Source: Desulfonatronospira sp. (GTDB lineage Bacteria; Desulfobacterota; Desulfovibrionia; Desulfovibrionales; Desulfonatronovibrionaceae). Taken from it: a stretch of 6,744 bases of DNA. Of the stretch, positions 1 through 5,000 are shown piece by piece (positions within the stretch are counted from its first letter, which is position 1; every line of letters begins with the position of its first letter). The stretch spans positions 1 through 6,744 of the forward strand of contig SLAE01000069.1 of NCBI GenBank assembly GCA_007127015.1, in the 5' to 3' direction. Position numbers and translations under genes: made by a program. The notes under the pieces were generated by a model. That model saw only the letters and a program-made list of their open reading frames with translations, had not been told where the DNA came from and ran no database searches.

Positions 1-65
1 ATCTGGTTTTCGGACAGGACCTGAAAATTCGGGGTTGTCTGTATGGTTTGGTTGATTCTGGGCAT
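1..65 (-). CDS. N-terminus of an MttB-superfamily (trimethylamine/glycine betaine-type) corrinoid methyltransferase, cut by the window edge
   Basis: Seen: on the minus strand an ATG at 65-63 opens 21 codons that stay open to base 1. The ATG is preceded by AGGAG at 77-73 with a 7-base spacer. The peptide starts MPRINQTIQTTPNF and continues QVLSENQ. Known: MttB-superfamily proteins typically begin with a short lead-in followed by an LSE(D/E)Q-I type motif, and they sit next to a cognate corrinoid protein. The gene lies 43 bases downstream of, and on the same strand as, a corrinoid protein of exactly the partner family. Inference: this is the substrate-specific methyltransferase that moves a methyl group from a methylated amine or betaine to Co(I) on that corrinoid protein, in the cytoplasm. 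The true MttB trimethylamine enzyme carries an in-frame pyrrolysine (TAG) codon; glycine-betaine-type (MtgB) homologues do not. That region lies outside the window, so the substrate cannot be called. Confidence 0.72.
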   Translation of the reverse strand, partial: MPRINQTIQTTPNFQVLSENQ

Positions 66-72
66 AATAGGA

Positions 73-77
73 CTCCT
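73..77 (-). promoter_or_regulatory. Ribosome binding site deciding the MttB-family start
   Basis: AGGAG reads on the minus strand 7 bases upstream of the ATG at 65-63. It is the main support for calling a gene start in the left-edge fragment, because only 21 codons of that gene are visible. Confidence 0.65.
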
Positions 78-108
78 GTGTTCTTATTCTCCGAACTTAG
101 TTGATTAT

Positions 109-747
109 TTAAGCCTTGATCAGTTCCAGGGCTTTTTCCGTCCCAATCGACGCATTGGGAGCATAAGCATCTGCACCGATTTCACGGGCAAAATCATCAG
201 TAACAGGAGCGCCTCCCACGATCACCTTGACCTGATCCCGGATGCCTGCTTCCTTTAAAGCATTTATCACTTCACCCATCTTGGGCATGGTGGTGGTCAA
301 TAGAGCTGATAAACCAAGTATCTGAGGTTTCTTTTCTTTGACCATGTTTACAATATCCTCTGTCTTGCGGTCTATGCCCATGTCAATAATGTTAAAGCCG
401 GCGCCTTCCATCATCATGCCGGCCAGGTTCTTGCCTATGTCATGCAGATCGCCCTGCACAGTGGCCATGACCACGGTGCCGGCCCTGGAGCCGCCTTCTT
501 CAGAGAGAACGGGGCGCAGCTTGTCCATGGCGGCATGCATGGCTTTTGCAGAGCGCAGTACTTCGGGAATAAACATTTCGCAGTTCTTGAATTTTTTCCC
601 GACAACATCCATGCCTGCAAAAAGTCCTTTCTGTAAAACTTCATCAGGGTCAGCGCCTTCATCCAGCAGTTCCTGTGTGAGCGCAGCGACTTCATCGATT
701 CTGCCGTGCAGCAGGCCGTCAGCAATTTTTCCAAATTTTTCAGACAT
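109..747 (-). CDS. Corrinoid (B12-binding) methyl carrier protein, MttC/MtbC/MtgC type
   Basis: This is a cytoplasmic methyl shuttle of 212 residues, the usual length for the family. It accepts a methyl group on Co(I) from a substrate-specific methyltransferase and hands it to a second methyltransferase. Residues about 1-85 form the helical cap domain, with the family pattern FIPEVLRSAKAMHAAM at 59-74. Residues about 89-212 are the Rossmann-like B12 domain. The cobalt-ligand signature GDLHDIGKN lies at 99-107 (D100, H102, G105), followed by SALLTTTM at 147-154 and GGAPV at 178-182, which line the corrinoid pocket. The ATG at 747 has AAGGAGG upstream (plus positions 754-760) with a 6-base spacer. 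The next gene, 43 bases downstream, is the MttB-superfamily fragment, so the pair is likely one transcript. All key residues are present. The substrate (trimethylamine, dimethylamine, glycine betaine, methanol) cannot be read from this protein alone. No cobalamin riboswitch was recognised upstream. Confidence 0.93.
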   Translation of the reverse strand: MSEKFGKIADGLLHGRIDEVAALTQELLDEGADPDEVLQKGLFAGMDVVGKKFKNCEMFIPEVLRSAKAMHAAMDKLRPVLSEEGGSRAGTVVMATVQGDLHDIGKNLAGMMMEGAGFNIIDMGIDRKTEDIVNMVKEKKPQILGLSALLTTTMPKMGEVINALKEAGIRDQVKVIVGGAPVTDDFAREIGADAYAPNASIGTEKALELIKA

Positions 748-764
748 ACTCAGCCTCCTTGAGT
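748..764 (-). promoter_or_regulatory. Small stem with the corrinoid-gene Shine-Dalgarno in its loop
   Basis: ACTCA at 748-752 pairs with TGAGT at 760-764, leaving a 7-base loop that holds most of the AAGGAGG ribosome binding site of the corrinoid gene. The stem is only 5 bp, so it is weak and may be fortuitous. The Shine-Dalgarno itself is strong and well spaced. Confidence 0.35.
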
Positions 765-779
765 TTTGATTTGCCTGTT

Positions 780-912
780 ATATGCGGCAACTCAGTTGAT
801 TATTCTTTTTAGGTGCAAGTTTGGGATGTGTTTTGAGATCTAGCTTGCACACCCGCAGACAGGATGCCTGCGGCAATTATCCAAACATGTTCCGGCAGGG
901 AACCGGAACCGG
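780..912. repeat. Intergenic block of closely packed inverted repeats
   Basis: Within about 130 bases there are four inverted repeats. They are CAACT/AGTTG (788-798, one-base centre), GTGCAAG/CTTGCAC (813-819 with 844-850), CCGCAG/CTGCGG (853-858 with 868-873, 9-base loop) and TTCCGG/CCGGAA (890-895 with 903-908, 7-base loop). AACCGG is repeated in tandem at 901-912. TGCGGCAA occurs twice (783-790, 870-877), as does GATCTAG (837-843, 921-927, the second copy just beyond the block). GC content is about 50%, well above the AT-rich DNA that follows. None of the stems is followed by a T-run, so they do not look like terminators. Read on the minus strand the block would lie in the 5' leader of the corrinoid gene. 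It could be an untranslated leader structure or a dispersed intergenic repeat; both are inference. Confidence 0.4.
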
Positions 913-979
913 CGGTCTTTGATCTAGAGATACAGATGCGTTTGTCCGATTTTCTGTCATGTCCAGTTTGTCCTTAATA

Positions 980-1500
980 CAGCCGGGTGAAGAACTATAT
1001 AACATTGCATCTTATCAATGCGAGCTTTAAATGGTTGACAGGATGAGCATCGCAGTGTGTAACAGGTACCAACATTGTCTTGAAAATGATGATTTGTTGT
1101 GAGGTTAAAATCATGGTTTTAAAATAGTTAAAGCTTAAGATTTTAATGTCAAATACTTATTACTGTACATAAATTTCATCTGCCCGTCTTTCCGATTTAT
1201 ATAGCTCTTATTACAAATTAGAACGTTTTTCAACCCAAAATGTAATGACTCAAAATATTTAAGATTAATCCTGGTTTAAGAGAAAGATTTTTTGATCAAG
1301 ATCTTCAGGTTCTGATTAATTTATTTAATAATTTACAATGTTTAATTGAAGAAAGAAAAGCAGATCGATAATAAAAGATTTCGCTGAAAACCTAAAAATA
1401 AGATAAATATTTGCAATATTTGGCTTATTTTCAGACTTAATGATCTTAAATGTATTTATGATTTTGAACCGTAGAAATATAAATTCTCATTTCAGCTGAA
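980..1500. other. AT-rich non-coding stretch
   Basis: No reading frame here has both a start codon and a ribosome binding site. Direct counting gives 58 G+C in 1201-1440 (24%), against roughly half in the neighbouring genes. TTGACA occurs on the plus strand at 1035-1040 with a weak TGTAAC 17 bases on, and on the minus strand at 1152-1147 with a poor -10. Neither is convincing as a promoter. An open stretch on the plus strand at 1267-1371 (beginning NPGLRERFFDQD, ending with stop TAA) reads like protein but has no start codon, so it may be a decayed gene end or chance. The stretch also contains the palindrome at 1395-1431. Confidence 0.6.
1395..1431. repeat. 37-base near-perfect palindrome
   Basis: AAAATAAG at 1395-1402 pairs with CTTATTTT at 1424-1431. 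Inside it AAATATT at 1405-1411 pairs with AATATTT at 1415-1421 around a TGC loop. The two arms are separated by a two-base internal loop (AT against GG, one possible wobble pair), giving 15 Watson-Crick pairs. It lies in AT-rich DNA, where chance palindromes are commoner, but the length is notable. It could be a protein-binding site, a weak bidirectional terminator or the scar of a small mobile element. The sequence does not decide between these. Confidence 0.5.
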
Positions 1501-1507
1501 CTTTGTC

Positions 1508-1537
1508 TTGACCCTTAGAAAGGACTCTTTGTAATAT
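1508..1537 (+). promoter_or_regulatory. Sigma-70-type promoter for the yitT leader
   Basis: TTGACC at 1508-1513 (five of six matches to the -35 consensus) is followed after 18 bases by TAATAT at 1532-1537 (four of six). Transcription would start near 1544, just before the hairpin at 1555-1590, giving a leader of about 200 bases ahead of yitT. This is prediction from consensus only. Confidence 0.45.
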
Positions 1538-1554
1538 ATTGCCGACTTTACAAT

Positions 1555-1590
1555 GGCTCCCAGAGACATGATTTCATGCTTCTGGGAGCT
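1555..1590 (+). terminator. Strong leader hairpin, possible attenuator
   Basis: GCTCCCAGA at 1556-1564 pairs perfectly with TCTGGGAGC at 1581-1589. The helix continues through a G-T pair and one A-C mismatch into CATG/CATG (1567-1570, 1575-1578), closing on an ATTT loop. The plus-strand 3' side is TTGTGATTTTATT, a broken T-rich run, so termination would be partial at best. No plus-strand gene lies upstream, and the hairpin starts about 11 bases after the predicted transcription start. It is therefore more likely an attenuator or a 5' stabilising stem than the end of a transcript. Confidence 0.45.
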
Positions 1591-1610
1591 TGTGATTTTA
1601 TTGGGGGAGT

Positions 1611-1682
1611 ACGCGCAAGAAATTCGCGCGTGACCGAGGAAGAATCATGCTGTGGCGTCAGGGGATGAGATATGATGCCGTA
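1611..1682 (+). promoter_or_regulatory. Two further leader stem-loops flanking the small ORF start
   Basis: ACGCGC at 1611-1616 pairs with GCGCGT at 1626-1631 around a 9-base loop, just upstream of the GAGGA ribosome binding site at 1636-1640. GGCGTCA at 1654-1660 pairs with TGATGCC at 1673-1679 (one G-T), extendable outward by three more pairs to 1651-1682, with a 12-base loop. The second stem sits inside the first codons of the 33-codon frame, so folding could limit its translation. With the 1555-1590 hairpin, the leader has three stems in a row. It matches no riboswitch class that I can name. Confidence 0.35.
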
Positions 1683-1748
1683 AAACCCGCAATATCCAGT
1701 TCAGGTAAATTTCAGATTCTGGAAGCTAATCAAGAGAGGCTGACATGA
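1647..1748 (+). CDS. 33-residue small ORF (leader peptide) coupled to yitT
   Basis: Seen: ATG at 1647 is preceded by GAGGA at 1636-1640 with a 6-base spacer, a better ribosome binding site than that of yitT itself. The frame runs 33 codons to a TGA at 1746-1748, and the ATG of yitT (1745-1747) overlaps that stop as ATGA. The peptide begins MLWRQGMRYDAV, contains three consecutive serines and ends QERLT. It is polar with no membrane segment, signal peptide or run of a single amino acid suggestive of ribosome attenuation. The upstream frame is closed by TGA at 1593-1595 and offers no other ATG. I do not recognise the peptide. Inference: ribosomes finishing this frame re-initiate on yitT, so the peptide is either a coupling device or a small protein in its own right. 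Chance cannot be excluded at this length. Confidence 0.5.
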   Translation: MLWRQGMRYDAVKPAISSSGKFQILEANQERLT

Positions 1749-2608
1749 CTTTTTATCTGCAGAAATTCGCCTACACCATCTGGTGGAATCTCCTTCTGCT
1801 GACCCTGGGTTCGGTTATCCTTGCCGTGGCCCTTAAGGGCATTGTCGTCCAACACCAGTTTATTCCAGGAGGTGTATTCGGAGCTGGACTTCTGATCTAT
1901 TACGTCACTCCTGTCCTGTCAGCAGGAATCCTTTACTTTCTGTTGAACATTCCACTTTTTATACTGGGCTGGATGTATGTAAGCCGAAGGTTTTTCCTGT
2001 ACAGCATGTATGCCATGGTGGTGGCAACCCTGGCCTACGAGCTTATGCCCATTGACCTGGGTATTCAAAATCAGTTCTACGCAGCTGTGGCAGCCGGCTG
2101 CATCGGAGGTCTGGGTTGCGGTATTGTTCTTAGATCGCTGGGCTCCAACGGCGGGCTGGATGTGGTCGCGGTCATGCTCAATCAAAAATACAATCTGGGA
2201 ATAGGCAAGTTTTACTTTGTAGTTAATTTCTTGCTTTTCTCCGTAAGCCTGTTCATAATTAAGATAGACCTCGTCATTGCTTCCCTGATCCTGGTGTTCA
2301 TCATGTCTTATGTAATTGAATATACCCTGAGCATGTTCAACAACAGGAAACTGGTCTTGATAATTTCCGAGCACAACGAAGAAATAGCCAAAGACCTGAT
2401 GCACAGGCTCAAGGTCGGAGCCACCTTTCTGCGGGGAAGGGGAGCCTACTCCGGGCAGGACAAGAATATTATCATGACCATAACCAACAATATCATGCTC
2501 AAACAGCTGGAGCAGGCTGTTTTTTCAATAGATCAGCAGGCCATCTTTATTGTTGAAAACACTTTTAACGTTCTGGGGACAAGCTTCAGCCACAGAAAAA
2601 TTTATTAA
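1745..2608 (+). CDS. yitT: YitT-family integral membrane protein (DUF161 plus C-terminal DUF2179)
   Basis: The 287-residue length is normal for the family. Residues about 15-195 are hydrophobic and form roughly six membrane segments (near 15-33, 42-60, 61-78, 84-102, 110-130 and 153-195, the last probably two). They include the typical PGGVFGAG motif at 41-48 and the paired glycine-rich motif SLGSNGGLDV at 131-140. Residues about 200-287 are a soluble cytoplasmic domain with the DUF2179 signature GRGAYSGQDK at 231-240, then the repeated beta-alpha-beta pattern to IFIVENTFNVLG. The family is widespread in bacteria, but its transported substrate or role is not established, so no function is assigned. 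GAGAGG at 1734-1739 gives a 5-base spacer to the chosen ATG, which overlaps the stop of the upstream 33-codon frame (ATGA). The gene converges on the nitroreductase gene with only 27 bases between them. Confidence 0.92.
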   Translation: MTFYLQKFAYTIWWNLLLLTLGSVILAVALKGIVVQHQFIPGGVFGAGLLIYYVTPVLSAGILYFLLNIPLFILGWMYVSRRFFLYSMYAMVVATLAYELMPIDLGIQNQFYAAVAAGCIGGLGCGIVLRSLGSNGGLDVVAVMLNQKYNLGIGKFYFVVNFLLFSVSLFIIKIDLVIASLILVFIMSYVIEYTLSMFNNRKLVLIISEHNEEIAKDLMHRLKVGATFLRGRGAYSGQDKNIIMTITNNIMLKQLEQAVFSIDQQAIFIVENTFNVLGTSFSHRKIY

Positions 2609-2615
2609 CAGATAT

Positions 2616-2648
2616 AAAAAACATTCGGATAAGGTTCATTCCTTTTCC
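2616..2648 (-). terminator. Possible terminator of the AOR operon, overlapping the nitroreductase stop
   Basis: Read on the minus strand, GGAAAAGG (2648-2641) pairs with CCTTATCC (2634-2627) with one T-T mismatch around a 6-base loop. Five bases later comes a run of six T (plus A-run 2616-2621). The stem is AT-leaning and the gap before the T-run is longer than ideal, so strength is doubtful. It is the only terminator-like element between the convergent genes. No clear plus-strand terminator was seen for yitT. Confidence 0.35.
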
Positions 2649-3232
2649 TGCCCGCTGTAGACCCGGATAAGAACCTCTTCCAGTGGTCTTTTAGGGACAT
2701 GGTGTACTTTTTTTGCGTCACGCCAGTAATTAATGTCCTGACCGGGTTTAAGCGTTTCCAGGATTACTTTTTCCCTGGGACGGCCCAAAGCCAGGACAAG
2801 AAGTATCTGCAGATGATCAGGCACCTGCAGCGCCTGGATCAGTCTTTCCTTGTTTATTGATCCAAGGATACAGCCGCCCAGCCCGGATTCAGTGGCGCCG
2901 AGCATGATGGTCTGTGCTGCTATGCCCATGTCCCAGACAGCGGTTTTGGCCTTTGTTTTTTCACCCAGGATGACAATATATGCCGATGGTCTCTCTCCCT
3001 CTTCAGGTCCGGGCCATTCCTTTAAAAGAGCAGCCCAGGAAAGGCAGGCAAAAATTTCACTGTTCATTTCCGGATCAGTGCTGATGATGTATCTCAAAGG
3101 CTGAAGGTTGCCGGCAGAAGCTGTAAGCCTGGCCAGATCCACCAGGGATGTCAGAGTTTCCATGCTTACCCGGCGATGTTCATTAAAACGCCGGAAACTT
3201 CTGGTCCTGACCACCATTTCATGAAGATTCAT
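2636..3232 (-). CDS. Nitroreductase-family FMN flavoprotein
   Basis: This 198-residue protein belongs to the FMN-dependent nitroreductase superfamily, which transfers electrons from NAD(P)H or another donor to small organic acceptors. FMN phosphate-binding residues appear as RTRSFRRF at 9-16. The pocket motif SAGNLQPLRY lies at 39-48 (the usual N-x-QP pattern: N42, Q44, P45). DMGIAAQTIMLGATESGLGG at 101-120 is the central helix and glycine turn, and ALGRPREK at 148-155 is the late FMN-contact arginine region. The C-terminal KRPLEEVL is common in this subgroup. It starts at ATG 3232-3230, 14 bases inside the end of the AOR gene, with GGAAG and a 6-base spacer as its ribosome binding site. Expression is therefore probably coupled to AOR. 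Its substrate is unknown. From position it could accept electrons from the AOR/polyferredoxin pair, but that is inference; a generic FMN oxidoreductase co-transcribed by chance is also possible. Confidence 0.88.
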   Translation of the reverse strand: MNLHEMVVRTRSFRRFNEHRRVSMETLTSLVDLARLTASAGNLQPLRYIISTDPEMNSEIFACLSWAALLKEWPGPEEGERPSAYIVILGEKTKAKTAVWDMGIAAQTIMLGATESGLGGCILGSINKERLIQALQVPDHLQILLVLALGRPREKVILETLKPGQDINYWRDAKKVHHVPKRPLEEVLIRVYSGQEKE

Positions 3233-5000
3233 TGTTGGCTTCCATTTCTTTTTGCCAGTTTTCGGCCATTTCTCTTAAAACCTTTGCATACTCTTTTTTA
3301 AGACGGTTCATGTAGTCAGGATCAGCTTTTCCTTTCCAGGTTTGAACCTCCAGATATCTGGAAGGAATCTTAACCTCTTCAGGTTTGAATCCTGTTCTGA
3401 ATTTAAGTGCCCAGCGGTGTGACTTGATTTTTTTGACTACAGCGTCCAGTTCGTTTTCATTGAATTCATAGCCGACTGAATTCAAAGCCTTAAGCAGGTT
3501 GTTCTTCGGATATACTTTGCGGGCGAAAAGGCAGCCGACCATTGAACACATGAGCACCCGGTAATCTTCCTGGTCCTGCATGAAGTTTATTGCCTCAACG
3601 GTGTCCTTGGAATCCTTCTCCTGGTCGAAGCTGTAGGCTCCGGTATCCAGGTGAGAATGTCTGAGACCCAGAGCCTGACTGACGTAATAGTTCTCTCCTG
3701 TAGCATATCCTGCCATCTCCTGGCCAAGTACACAGGCGAAATCCTCACCTCCGAATTTTTCCGCAGCCACCATTGTGCCCATGGCCAGGGTCTTATAAAA
3801 TTCATTGGGTTGTTCAGCTATGTTTCTGAGTCCTTCCCGATACGCCTGAACATCTCCGAATTCAAGAGGGGCCAGAGTCTGTTCTTTAGTTATCAGGCCT
3901 TTTTCCAGGGCCTCCGTAGCCCAGGCAAGGGCAACTCCCGCGCTAATGGCATCAAGACCCAGTTTTTCAACATCCTCCAGCAGGGTAAGCACTCCGGGCC
4001 CTGAAGCAACGCCCAGCATGCTGCCCACTGCGAATATGGGCTCATAGTCGTAGGATACCTGCCTGTAGAGAAATTCATGCTCTTTTCCAAACCGTTCACG
4101 AAGAAGTCCGATATGAACGCAACCGACAGGACAGCCGGCGCAGGCCACCTGCCTTAACAGCAGGTCCCTGGCGAATGTCTCGCCGGAGATGGCTTCAACC
4201 CCTGGATCATGAGTGCTCTGCAGATTGCGCCAGGGAAGAGCGTGCAGTTCATTGAGGGGAATGAGGTTTTCCGGTGTGCCCAGGTCGTGATATTTGCGCA
4301 TGGTTCCGCTTTGCACTACTTGAGTATAGATTTCATCATAAACCTTGGTGTATTCCTTTCTCAGATCAGGATCCAGTTCCATGTGGCTGTCACCGGAGAG
4401 AATGATTCCCTTGAGGTTTTTGATTCCCATGACCGTGCCGCCGCCCATGCGTCCGAAATGCCTGTAGGTATCAACGTTGATGCAGGAATAACGGACAAGG
4501 TTTTCACCGGCCGGTCCTATGCGCAGAATGCTTCTGTGTCCGGGGTTTCTCGGCTTCATGGTCCGCATTTTCTTGCCGGTTTTAAATATATTCATACCTT
4601 TCAGAAAATGTACGTCCTGAATATGAACTTCTTTGGAACCAAGACCGACGCATGTCAGCTTTCTGGCCCGGCCTTTGAGCACCAGGGCATCATAGCCTGC
4701 GAATTTGAGTGCCAGGGCAGAGCGTCCACCCGCGTGGGATTCCGCGTATTGACTGTTGTAGGGAGACATGAAGCCCAAAACGGTTTTGCTCATCAGTGGA
4801 AAATAACCTGTCAGAGGTCCGATCGCCAGAATCAGCGGCTGGTCGGGATGAAAAGGGTCTTCATCCATCAAGGCATAATGACTGAAAAGCCCCGCGGACA
4901 GACCGCTGCCTCCCAGCCAGGCATTCCTGGTGTCAAAATATTCAACCGTGGATTTCCCCCTGGATAAATCCACAACCATAACCTTGAATCTATTCTGCAT
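3219..5000 (-). CDS. aor: Tungstopterin aldehyde:ferredoxin oxidoreductase (AOR family)
   Basis: The 593 residues are close to the roughly 600 usual for the family. The enzyme oxidises aldehydes to carboxylic acids (or reduces acids) with electrons passing to ferredoxin, in the cytoplasm. Domain 1 (about 5-205) binds the bis-pterin tungsten cofactor and shows GGSGLSAGLF at 30-39, HAGGRSALALKFAGYDALVL at 89-108 and the hallmark GRMGGGTVMGIKNLKG at 183-198. Domains 2-3 (about 215-580) carry the [4Fe-4S] ligands C287, C290 and C294 (CAGCPVGC) with the fourth at C490 or C485 (LMCSMVGC). Also present are the YEPIFAVGS segment (E320), the LGLDAISAG motif at 347-355, and histidines 448 and 450 as active-site candidates by analogy with the Pyrococcus enzyme. 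The frame is open for 40 more codons upstream, but these lie inside the ferredoxin gene. The ATG at 5000-4998 has AAGGAG (5013-5008) with a 7-base spacer, so it is the start. It overlaps the polyferredoxin gene by 11 bases and the nitroreductase gene by 14. The physiological aldehyde is unknown. Confidence 0.95.
   Translation of the reverse strand: MQNRFKVMVVDLSRGKSTVEYFDTRNAWLGGSGLSAGLFSHYALMDEDPFHPDQPLILAIGPLTGYFPLMSKTVLGFMSPYNSQYAESHAGGRSALALKFAGYDALVLKGRARKLTCVGLGSKEVHIQDVHFLKGMNIFKTGKKMRTMKPRNPGHRSILRIGPAGENLVRYSCINVDTYRHFGRMGGGTVMGIKNLKGIILSGDSHMELDPDLRKEYTKVYDEIYTQVVQSGTMRKYHDLGTPENLIPLNELHALPWRNLQSTHDPGVEAISGETFARDLLLRQVACAGCPVGCVHIGLLRERFGKEHEFLYRQVSYDYEPIFAVGSMLGVASGPGVLTLLEDVEKLGLDAISAGVALAWATEALEKGLITKEQTLAPLEFGDVQAYREGLRNIAEQPNEFYKTLAMGTMVAAEKFGGEDFACVLGQEMAGYATGENYYVSQALGLRHSHLDTGAYSFDQEKDSKDTVEAINFMQDQEDYRVLMCSMVGCLFARKVYPKNNLLKALNSVGYEFNENELDAVVKKIKSHRWALKFRTGFKPEEVKIPSRYLEVQTWKGKADPDYMNRLKKEYAKVLREMAENWQKEMEANNESS

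Noticed and set aside
338..769. A 143-codon plus-strand open frame
   Set aside because: It is antisense to the corrinoid gene with a Ser/Pro-rich composition typical of a shadow frame; the minus frame has the B12 motif.
864..977. A 37-codon plus-strand frame beginning MPAAIIQTCSGREP
   Set aside because: No ribosome binding site at a usable distance, it overlaps the stem-loop block, and nothing plus-strand follows it.
748..1000. Possible cobalamin riboswitch upstream of the corrinoid gene
   Set aside because: No B12-box consensus or the usual conserved core was found on the minus strand; the stems present do not match that fold.
1035..1063. TTGACA with TGTAAC 17 bases downstream
   Set aside because: The -35 is perfect but the -10 lacks the key second-position A and final T, and no gene starts within 550 bases on that strand.
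1603..1682. GGGGAGTA near 1603 resembling the start of the yybP-ykoY manganese riboswitch
   Set aside because: Only the short 5' segment is similar. The conserved second loop and its pairing partner are not found, and YitT is not a known member of that regulon.
1919..2404. A 161-codon minus-strand open frame
   Set aside because: It is antisense to yitT and rich in His and Gln, as expected from the reverse complement of a membrane-protein gene.
4209..4967. A 252-codon plus-strand open frame
   Set aside because: It lies wholly antisense to the AOR gene, whose frame carries all family motifs. The plus translation has no recognisable domain and no sensible ribosome binding site.
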